From Chloroflexota bacterium (GTDB taxonomy: Bacteria; Chloroflexota; UBA6077; JACCZL01), in NCBI GenBank assembly GCA_020850535.1, contig JADZEM010000184.1:1-39677 (forward strand): a stretch of DNA of 39,677 nt, written 5' to 3'. Position numbers and translations under genes: made by a program. Shown piece after piece: positions 33,987-39,677 of this stretch; position 1 is the first letter of the stretch; each line of letters begins with the position of its first letter. A model generated the notes under the pieces. The model ran no database searches. It was not told the DNA's origin and saw only the letters and a program-made list of their open reading frames with translations.

Positions 33987-34388
33987 ATGAAGACTGTGCT
34001 TCTCACTCTCGATACGCGCGCCCAGCGCTTTACCGATCTGACTGCCGCCGTCGCACAGTTCTGTCGGCCGCTGGGCGATGGGCTGGTCAACGTCTTCGCG
34101 CCGCACGCGACCGTCGGGCTGGCGCTGATGGAGACTGGCTCAGGCTCGGAGCCGGATCTCGAAGAGGCGCTCGGGCGGCTGCTCCCGCGTGACGACCGCT
34201 GGACCCACCGGCACGGCGCGCGCGGTCACGGCGCGGACCACGTCCTGCCCGCGTTTGTCAGCCCCTCGCTGGTGGTCCCCGTCTTCGAGGGCCGCATGGC
34301 GCTCGGGACGTGGCAGTCCATCGTGCTGGTCGATCTCAACGTCGACAACCCGGTGCGGCAGGTCCGCCTCAGCTTCCTCGTGGGCTGA
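33987..34388 (+). CDS. yjbQ: YjbQ/UPF0047 family protein
   Basis: The protein has 133 residues, the usual family length. The family pattern is visible: VFAPHATVGLALMETG near 37-51, DDRWTHRHGARGHGADHVLPAFV (about 68-90), and GTWQSIVLVDLN near the end, with several His residues that form the conserved pocket. The family is called secondary thiamine-phosphate synthase from genetic evidence in E. coli; its native role is unsettled. No Shine-Dalgarno is present. A TACCAT sits six bases before ATG, which could be a -10 element of a leaderless transcript. The last 20 bp overlap the convergent HAMP gene. Confidence 0.85.
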   Translation: MKTVLLTLDTRAQRFTDLTAAVAQFCRPLGDGLVNVFAPHATVGLALMETGSGSEPDLEEALGRLLPRDDRWTHRHGARGHGADHVLPAFVSPSLVVPVFEGRMALGTWQSIVLVDLNVDNPVRQVRLSFLVG

Positions 34389-34890
34389 GGGGCGGGCTGC
34401 CGGCGCTCGCCCTGGCCGTGGCCTCGCTGGCCGCGGACGGCTCCAGGTCGAGTACGAGATCGGCCGGATCGGGCGGCGTGTTCGGGGGTGGGCATCCGCA
34501 CGCCGGCGGCGCACTGCGCAGGCGGATGATGCGCGCCAGCGCCGCGTCGTACCGCACCAGCACCTCGTTCATGATGACGACGAGGTTGCCCACGTCGTCG
34601 CGTGGGCCAGGGTAGAAGCAGCGACCGTCGAGCTGCCCGTGGACGACGATCCGCCGGGCGGTGCGCGTCACGTCGCGGACGGGCGCGTAGGCGAGGCGCG
34701 CCAGCACCCAGGCGATGGGCGCGAAGAGGGTCAGCAGCAGGGTGCTGGCGAGCAGGAGCGTCACCCACAGTGACGACGGGGCGACGGCCATAGCCGGCCC
34801 GGCCAGCAGGACGGTCAGCCCGCTCAACGCCAGCAGCAGGGCGGCGGCGCAGACCATCGCGCCGAGCCACAGCTTGAACCGTATCGACAT
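34369..34890 (-). CDS. Small two-helix membrane protein with HAMP domain
   Basis: The protein has 173 residues, with GGAG six bases before ATG. Two hydrophobic helices (about 7-32 and 40-66) are followed by a HAMP-like segment, APVRDVTRTARRIVVHG then PRDDVGNLVVIMNEVLVRY (about 69-117), with the Pro and the (D/E)-V-G landmarks in place. A disordered Pro/Ala-rich tail follows. No kinase, cyclase or chemoreceptor output domain is attached, so it could be a signalling adaptor. It is the last gene of the five-gene minus-strand run, 66 bp after the cyclic-nucleotide-binding gene. Confidence 0.7.
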   Translation of the reverse strand: MSIRFKLWLGAMVCAAALLLALSGLTVLLAGPAMAVAPSSLWVTLLLASTLLLTLFAPIAWVLARLAYAPVRDVTRTARRIVVHGQLDGRCFYPGPRDDVGNLVVIMNEVLVRYDAALARIIRLRSAPPACGCPPPNTPPDPADLVLDLEPSAASEATARASAGSPPLSPRGS

Positions 34891-34956
34891 GCCGATCTCC
34901 CTCGTCTGGAAGGCTACACCAGACCAGGGGCGAGCGGCGCGGCTCGGGCTGGCGGC

Positions 34957-35421
34957 TCAGGCGAGCGTGGACGTGGCGTCGCGGGCCGTCAGCGATGCCA
35001 GCCGCTCGTCCAGGATGCGGATGCGCCGGGCCAGCACCCGGATCAGCTCGATGGACAGCTCCGGGTACCGCCGCAGCTCCTGGATCAGCTCCCAGCGTGA
35101 GAGCAGCGCGCAGCGGACCGGTGTGACGGCCACCACCGACGAGGACCGGGTGTCATCGTCGAGCACGGCCATCTCGCCGAAGATGTCGCCTTCGTCCAGG
35201 CGGGCCAGGATGACCGCCTTTCCGCCCTCTTCCGGCTCGCGCGACACATCGACCTGCCCGTCCAGGATCAGGTAGAGTGCCACCGCCGACGTCCCCTGAC
35301 GGAGAATGGTGGTGCCGGGGTCGAAGCGCCGGATCGTCATGAGATCGCCGATGCGGGAGCGCTGACGCTCGTCCAGCGGGGCGAACAGCGGAGCGGTTCG
35401 GAGCGCCGTTTCGAGGTTCAT
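34957..35421 (-). CDS. Stand-alone cyclic nucleotide-binding domain protein
   Basis: The protein has 154 residues and is almost entirely one cNMP-binding (CAP_ED) domain. The beta roll shows GTTILRQGTSAVALYLILDG, and the phosphate-binding cassette is GDIFGEMAVLDDDTRSSS with G82-E83 and R92-S93. A C-terminal helix (about 110-145) follows but no helix-turn-helix, so it is not a CRP-type regulator. It begins 8 bp after the GH3-type gene stop with GGGAG in the gap, clearly the same operon. It may bind cAMP or cGMP and regulate a partner protein. Confidence 0.85.
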   Translation of the reverse strand: MNLETALRTAPLFAPLDERQRSRIGDLMTIRRFDPGTTILRQGTSAVALYLILDGQVDVSREPEEGGKAVILARLDEGDIFGEMAVLDDDTRSSSVVAVTPVRCALLSRWELIQELRRYPELSIELIRVLARRIRILDERLASLTARDATSTLA

Positions 35422-35429
35422 CGCACTCC

Positions 35430-37109
35430 CTAGTCGGTCTCACGGACGACCGTGAACTGCTTTCCGAACTCACGGTCTGGCGTGAGGTGTGGGATCTTGA
35501 CCTGGGCCTCGGGCGCGCCGGCGCTCACACGGGCCTGCTTGTAGGCGTCGAACGTACCGGGCGCGACGATCTTCAGGACGGCCGGTCCGAGCCGCAACGA
35601 CTCGCGCTTTGTCTCGTACTCGACGTTCTCGGTGCAGAGGGCATGATCGATCTGCCCGGCCAGCCCGCGCAACTGCTCGTCGGAGAGATCCTGCTTCAGC
35701 TCCAGGTAGAAGGCGTAGCGGGGCGGCGAGTCGAACTGTGGGACCGCTGCGAAGTGCCGAATCGCGTCCTCCCACTCGGTGCCCTCGACCGTCGCCATCA
35801 TCGCCGCCGTCACCTGCTGCTCGGCCAGCTTCTCGCCCGTCATCGAGGTCATCCCCCGACCTTTGCGGACGAACTCGATCAACGGCACGTCGTGGTAGAA
35901 GTCCACGACCCGGATGACGTCGTTGATGTCGTAGCGGTACAGGCCGGCCGAGGTCGTGAAGAGGATGTAGTAGTCACGGTTCGGCTGCAGCTCGGCGGCC
36001 GTCAGAACGGGCGGGTTGGCCTGGTCCCGCGCCTCGACGGGGATGAACTCGAAGAAGCTGGTGGTGACGGCCAGTGCGCCAGCCGAGCCAGCATCGGTCA
36101 GCGGGATCGAGCCGCAGCCCTCGCTGGCGAGGTAGCCACGGTCGCGGATCGGCAGGTTCGGGAACCAGCGGCGCAACTGGCGGAAGTAGAGCGGCATCGT
36201 GCCGCCCTTCCAGCAGAGCACCGTGGCCAGGTCCGGCCAGATCTCCAGCGGACGGAGCTCGCCGCTGTTGCGGACCAGGGCGGCCAACTCGTCGGCCCGG
36301 CGGGGGTTTGGCGCGAGCCGGGCGCTGACGACGCGGTCCAGCCAGTCCGGCAGCGGCCCGAGGGCGTTCGCCGTCCCGTTCCGCACGTCGCGGATCAGCT
36401 CCTCGCGGTACTGCTGGAGCTTCTCGCAGAGCAGCACGATGCTGCTGGGGTTCAAGGACGAGATGGCGGTCAGCGGCGCGTTCAGCGCCATCCGCAGCGT
36501 CAGGTAGTACTTCAGCTCGATGTTGGTGATCAGCGCGATCTCATACGGCAGTGCGAAACGGCTGCGGACCAGCGACGGCTGCCGCTTGACCACGAACCCG
36601 GACATCGCGCCGTAGGGGATGCCTGCCGAGGTCCGGCCCTCCACGTCGCGGCTGGAGGTGACCATGAACTGGCCGGCCCCGGCCTCCGGGTGATCTTCGA
36701 GCACGCGCCAGGTGTGGGTCTGAACGGCGTGGTTGACCTCGGCCAGGGACGAGGTGGTCACGGGGATGAACTTGGCCTTGCCGGTCGTGCCGCTGGTGGT
36801 GGCGAACATCAGCGGCGACTCGGCAGTCAGCACGTTCTGCTCGCCGGCCGTCATGCGGTCGATGTATGGCGACAGGTTCTCATACGTGTTGATCGGCACG
36901 TTCCGCTGGTAGTCGCCGATGTTCCGGATGCTGCCGAAGCCGAAGCGCTTGCCGTACTCGGTGTCGCGGTGCGCCCGGATGATGCTCAGCAGCTTCTTCT
37001 CCTGCGCGACTGTCGCGTTGTAGGTCGCATCCTCGAAGCGCCGAGCGTCGGAGAACCAGCGCCACAGCTGCGTGACCATCACAGCGGTTGTCGCGCGTCG
37101 GGTGTTCAT
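35430..37109 (-). CDS. GH3-family acyl-acid amido synthetase (auxin-responsive GH3-like)
   Basis: The start ATG 37109 (MNTRRATTAV) has GGAGG nine bases upstream; a TTG three codons earlier is possible. The protein has 559 residues, near the plant GH3 length. The adenylate-forming motif is FATTSGTTGKAKFIPVT (SGTTGK at about 106-111). Further GH3 features are YLASEGCGSIPL, the YYILFTTSAGLYRYDINDVIRV block and GMTSMTGEKLAEQQV. Plant members activate a carboxylate (auxin, jasmonate, benzoate) with ATP and join it to an amino acid. Bacterial members are poorly characterised. It lies 24 bp after the enolase gene in a five-gene operon. Confidence 0.88.
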   Translation of the reverse strand: MNTRRATTAVMVTQLWRWFSDARRFEDATYNATVAQEKKLLSIIRAHRDTEYGKRFGFGSIRNIGDYQRNVPINTYENLSPYIDRMTAGEQNVLTAESPLMFATTSGTTGKAKFIPVTTSSLAEVNHAVQTHTWRVLEDHPEAGAGQFMVTSSRDVEGRTSAGIPYGAMSGFVVKRQPSLVRSRFALPYEIALITNIELKYYLTLRMALNAPLTAISSLNPSSIVLLCEKLQQYREELIRDVRNGTANALGPLPDWLDRVVSARLAPNPRRADELAALVRNSGELRPLEIWPDLATVLCWKGGTMPLYFRQLRRWFPNLPIRDRGYLASEGCGSIPLTDAGSAGALAVTTSFFEFIPVEARDQANPPVLTAAELQPNRDYYILFTTSAGLYRYDINDVIRVVDFYHDVPLIEFVRKGRGMTSMTGEKLAEQQVTAAMMATVEGTEWEDAIRHFAAVPQFDSPPRYAFYLELKQDLSDEQLRGLAGQIDHALCTENVEYETKRESLRLGPAVLKIVAPGTFDAYKQARVSAGAPEAQVKIPHLTPDREFGKQFTVVRETD

Positions 37110-37133
37110 CGTTCTCAACCTCCGTTCGGCGTC

Positions 37134-38318
37134 TCAGGAGACGCGCAGGGTTCGCATCGATGCGCCGACGACGCGGTGCGACTGCGAGAGTTCGAAGAGC
37201 GTGTCCAGGCGAACGTGTACGCCAAGTCCCGGCCCGGCAAGCGCGTCGCCGCGGCCTCCAGGCCTGACCGTCAGGTTCTCGGCGGTCAGATCCCGGCGGA
37301 GCAAGAACAGGTTGTCCGCCCCCTCGTGATGGCGGAAGCCCGGCTGCGCGACAGCGGCCACGAGCCGCCCGGCTGCGGTCAGGATACCGCTCTCCCCGAC
37401 CTGTGCGCCTAGCTGACAGAACAGTCCAGACTGGCTTGCCAGCTCGACCAGCTCCAGGGCTGCCAGCGGCCCGCCGCACTTTGAGACGCGTACGTTCAGG
37501 ACGGTGCAGGCGTGGGCCTCGACCAGCCGGCGGGCGTCCGCCATGCTGCACAGCGACTCGTCCACGATGACGTCTTCAGGCAGGCCGGCGCTCAGGCGTC
37601 GGAGGCCTTCGACGTCGTCCGCGGGGACCGGCTGCTCGTAGGACACCAGGTCGTACGGGCGCAGCAGCTCGGCCATCTGGAACGCCTCATCGGCCGTCCA
37701 GGCGCAGTTGGCGTCGGCCCGCAGCTCCACGCCGCGCCCGAGGATCTGCCGCGCCAGCCGCACCGTCTTCAGATCGTGCTCGCGGCCCCGCCCGAGCTTC
37801 AGCTTGACGTCCTTGAAGCCGTACGTGCGGAAGAACAGCAGCATGCCGATCAGGGCCGCGCCGCTGGCGAACGGCGCGACGCCGCCGTAGGTCACCGTGT
37901 CACGGACGGCCCCACCCAGCAGATCGGCTGCCGAACGGCCGGTGGCCTTGCCGAGCGCGTCCAGCAGGGCGGTCTCGACGGCGCACCACGCGGCCCCGGG
38001 CGCCTGCTTGAACAGGTGGAGATCGTCCCGGAGGGCGCGCAGGCCGCGGACCACATCCTGGTCTGGCAACTGACGGGCGAGCAGGGCCGGGCCGTACTCG
38101 TCGGCCACGCGGTCGAGTGCGGTCTGGGCAGTCTCGCCGGTGACGTACTCGCGCGGGACGCCCTCGCCGAAGCCGATGCTGCCATCCGTCAGTTGGAGCA
38201 TCACGATCAGGTTGGTGGTGCTGGAGCGGCTGGCGAGGGCATGCCCGAAGCTGAACCGGAACGGCAGCTCCACGAGGTGCGCGGCAAGCCGCTGGATCCG
38301 CGGGCCATCAGCGCCCAT
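37134..38318 (-). CDS. Enolase-superfamily enzyme, muconate lactonizing/dipeptide epimerase-like
   Basis: The start ATG 38318 has GGAGG upstream and overlaps the hydrolase stop by 11 bp; the protein has 394 residues. An N-terminal capping domain precedes a TIM barrel. MLE-subgroup landmarks are KxK (K172, K174 in KLKLG), metal ligands D202 (RADANCAW), E228 (SYEQPV) and D253 (IVDES), and NVRVSKCGG on the sixth strand. By hand alignment the usual catalytic Lys of that strand is Arg (R277), with K280 at a normally non-catalytic place. Family members are cycloisomerases, N-acylamino-acid racemases and dipeptide epimerases. Next to a GH3-type synthetase, an acyl-amino-acid substrate is an attractive guess. 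Confidence 0.83.
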   Translation of the reverse strand: MGADGPRIQRLAAHLVELPFRFSFGHALASRSSTTNLIVMLQLTDGSIGFGEGVPREYVTGETAQTALDRVADEYGPALLARQLPDQDVVRGLRALRDDLHLFKQAPGAAWCAVETALLDALGKATGRSAADLLGGAVRDTVTYGGVAPFASGAALIGMLLFFRTYGFKDVKLKLGRGREHDLKTVRLARQILGRGVELRADANCAWTADEAFQMAELLRPYDLVSYEQPVPADDVEGLRRLSAGLPEDVIVDESLCSMADARRLVEAHACTVLNVRVSKCGGPLAALELVELASQSGLFCQLGAQVGESGILTAAGRLVAAVAQPGFRHHEGADNLFLLRRDLTAENLTVRPGGRGDALAGPGLGVHVRLDTLFELSQSHRVVGASMRTLRVS

Positions 38319-39273
38319 GACGGCCCTCCGAAGCGGCCTCGCCGGCGGCATGCTGTGCGATCTGGCGTCGGAGCCAGCCCAGCAGGTCGGCGCGGTAGGC
38401 GCGCAACGTCGGCTCCGGCTCGAAGTCGAGGGTGTGGGAGGCGTCGGGGTAGGTGATGGCCGTGCGATCTGGCGCCAGGAGGCCGCCGAGCCAGCGGCAC
38501 GAGGCGGCGGCGTCCATGATCGGGTCGCGCTCGCCGATCTGCAGCAGGATGGGCAGGCTCAGGCGGGCAGCGTACTGATCCCGCGCCCGGTCCAGCCGGC
38601 GCGTCTCCCAGAAGAAGCGGGCCGAGGCTGTCAGCAGCCGGTAGGCGTCCTGCCGGATGTACGCGCGGTACTCTTCGTCGTCGGTGTAGTTCTCGGGGAT
38701 CAGCGGGATCTGGATCTGGCGCTCTGGCCGCGTGAGCCGCCCGAGCAACACACGAAGCTTCCTGAACGGGCTGAGATCGACCTTCGGGAAGAGGCCCGGG
38801 CCGTGGAGCAGCAGCCCGGCCAGCCGCGACTGCTGCCCGGCGGCGTAGGCCAGGGCCAGCTTGGCGGCCCAGCTCGACCCGACCAGGAACAGCGGCGTCT
38901 CAGGGTGGCGGATCTCCACGAGGCAGACCACGCGGTCCAGGTCGTGGAGCAACTGGCTGACGCTCGGCGTGTGGCCCCGTAGACCGCCGCTCAGGCCGGA
39001 GCCGCGCCGGTCAGGTGCGTAGACGGCGATGCCGTTCCCCGCGAGGAAGCCGGCCGTCTCGGCGAACCACGCGCCGTGGCTGGCGATGCCGTGCAGGAAG
39101 ACCAGCGCGCCGGCAACCGGCCGGTCGGTCGGGAGCCAGGAGCGGTAGTGCAGGGACACACCGTCGCAGGCCGCGAGGCGGGTGCGGCTGGCGACGTACC
39201 GGCCGCCGGCGGGCGCCGGGAATGAGTGCCGCTCTGCCGTGTCCGTGATCGCTGGCGCTTGCAGCTGCCTCAT
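38308..39273 (-). CDS. Alpha/beta hydrolase (monoacylglycerol lipase/lysophospholipase-like)
   Basis: The start ATG 39273 (MRQLQAPAIT) has GAGG eight bases upstream; the protein has 321 residues. The frame is open further upstream without family sequence. The oxyanion-hole motif is FLHGIASHG (59-67), APDRRGSGLSGG is typical of lysophospholipase-like hydrolases, and the nucleophile elbow VGSSWA has S134 with Ala in place of the last Gly. The acid is in IGERDPI and the His in DASHTLDF. It should cleave an ester or possibly an amide of a lipid-like or small aromatic acid. It is the first gene of the five-gene operon and overlaps the enolase start by 11 bp. Confidence 0.83.
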   Translation of the reverse strand: MRQLQAPAITDTAERHSFPAPAGGRYVASRTRLAACDGVSLHYRSWLPTDRPVAGALVFLHGIASHGAWFAETAGFLAGNGIAVYAPDRRGSGLSGGLRGHTPSVSQLLHDLDRVVCLVEIRHPETPLFLVGSSWAAKLALAYAAGQQSRLAGLLLHGPGLFPKVDLSPFRKLRVLLGRLTRPERQIQIPLIPENYTDDEEYRAYIRQDAYRLLTASARFFWETRRLDRARDQYAARLSLPILLQIGERDPIMDAAASCRWLGGLLAPDRTAITYPDASHTLDFEPEPTLRAYRADLLGWLRRQIAQHAAGEAASEGRHGR

Positions 39274-39542
39274 CGCGCTCGCCTCGCCTTCCCTGCGTTC
39301 GCGGCCAACCCTGGCATGGTCGCTAAGGTTGGCCGTCTGGTGCCAGGATAGTGCGATTCTGGCCGCGTGTGTGCGCCGCCGGTTACATGCCGTCGGTTCG
39401 CTCGCGAACAGCATGAAACCGACTCAGCGCGCGCTACATACGGGAGACTGCGTGTCTGCGCACGGAATCTCGCGGCGGATCTCTCCGCCGGTGCTGCTGG
39501 TCCGGTCGCCCGGTCAGTGTATCCGTCTGCCGCGCGGTGCGC
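39274..39542. other. Non-coding leader region of the five-gene operon
   Basis: The region must contain the operon promoter. Somewhat lower GC around 39320-39440 is compatible with that, but I could not pick a confident -35/-10 pair on the minus strand. No tRNA, small gene or repeat is evident before the terminal element. Confidence 0.45.
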
Positions 39543-39635
39543 CCCGTCATTGGTGTCCCCGAAGCATCATGGAACGGGCGGTCGGGGACTGAAGTCCCCG
39601 CCTACCGTCATTCAGTCGCTGCGCGACGGCCGTCG
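39543..39635. repeat. Dispersed inverted repeat, right copy
   Basis: Bases 39558-39605 are the exact reverse complement of 27-74. Matching continues with mismatches to about 39630 (including the GTCGC-GCA-GCGAC hairpin, inverted) and to about 39546 on the inner side. The last 14 bases of the window (39664-39677, CGTCGCGCAGCGAC) repeat the same hairpin again in the orientation seen at bases 4-17. Confidence 0.85.
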
Positions 39636-39677
39636 GGAACGGCCGGCACTGGTGCGACTGGAGCGTCGCGCAGCGAC

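Noticed and set aside
39664-39677. Window is a circular molecule because its last 14 bases match bases 4-17
   Set aside because: The shared CGTCGCGCAGCGAC is a short palindromic piece of a dispersed repeat that also occurs inside the right copy. No longer overlap exists, so circularity is not supported.
1-39677. tRNA, rRNA, riboswitch or integrase/attachment-site signatures
   Set aside because: I looked for T-loop GGTTCGAATCC-type motifs, long conserved RNA stretches and integrase or transposase proteins in the gaps and found none. I cannot run a covariance search, so weak structured RNAs could have been missed.

Overview
The window looks like a piece of a high-GC chromosome from a free-living, probably heterotrophic bacterium. 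I suspect the Chloroflexota (Thermomicrobia-like lineages). The reasons are the many Tat-exported solute-binding lipoproteins with Ala/Pro/Lys linkers, a bacterial GH3-type acyl-adenylating enzyme, tandem amidohydrolases of the type common there, and abundant short dispersed hairpin repeats. This assignment is inference from gene style; there is no rRNA or marker gene here. Nothing points to a phage or plasmid. A perfect 48-bp inverted repeat sits about 26-75 bp from each end, so the window is probably an assembly contig that stops inside dispersed repeats.

Layout. 1-306 holds repeats. 307-12728 is almost entirely minus strand: an IolD-type TPP hydrolase with an amidohydrolase; a GH5 glycosidase with an FGGY sugar kinase; an MFS/spermidine-synthase-like fusion with a small PmtA-like methyltransferase; a membrane protein; and a membrane GT2 glycosyltransferase. 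12967-15284 is a plus-strand pair (LPG-synthase/flippase-like membrane protein and GH1 beta-glucosidase) joined by a 4-bp GTGA overlap. 15478-17719 is an aldo/keto reductase and a periplasmic-binding-fold protein without a signal peptide. 18133-22215 is a DppBC-type permease pair divergent from its Tat lipoprotein. 22420-27814 is a minus-strand catabolic stretch (GH42 beta-galactosidase, Rieske protein, two paralogous amidohydrolases). 28346-32635 is a second peptide-type ABC importer (binding protein, DppB, DppC) followed by a cupin. 32658-33845 holds a small hypothetical protein and a toxin-antitoxin pair whose toxin is interrupted by a stop codon. 33987-34388 is YjbQ. 34369-39273 is a five-gene minus-strand operon: alpha/beta hydrolase, enolase-superfamily enzyme, GH3-type acyl-acid amido synthetase, cyclic-nucleotide-binding protein and HAMP membrane protein.

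How it fits together. The gene content suggests uptake and breakdown of plant-derived sugars, glycosides and small carboxylic acids: four glycoside-related enzymes (GH5, GH1, GH42, FGGY kinase), an inositol-pathway hydrolase, three amidohydrolases and two ABC importers that lack ATPases in the window. The most unusual unit is the terminal GH3/enolase/hydrolase operon. On family grounds it could handle acyl-amino-acid conjugates and could be under second-messenger control. That is a hypothesis, not something the sequence proves.

Non-coding structure is rich. There are at least three families of dispersed inverted repeats, two of which sit exactly between convergent genes. Two minisatellite arrays (20 bp and 18 bp) each abut a copy of the same hairpin element. 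A duplicated ribosome-binding-site/start module lies in front of GH5. I saw no tRNA, rRNA, CRISPR, transposase or integrase.
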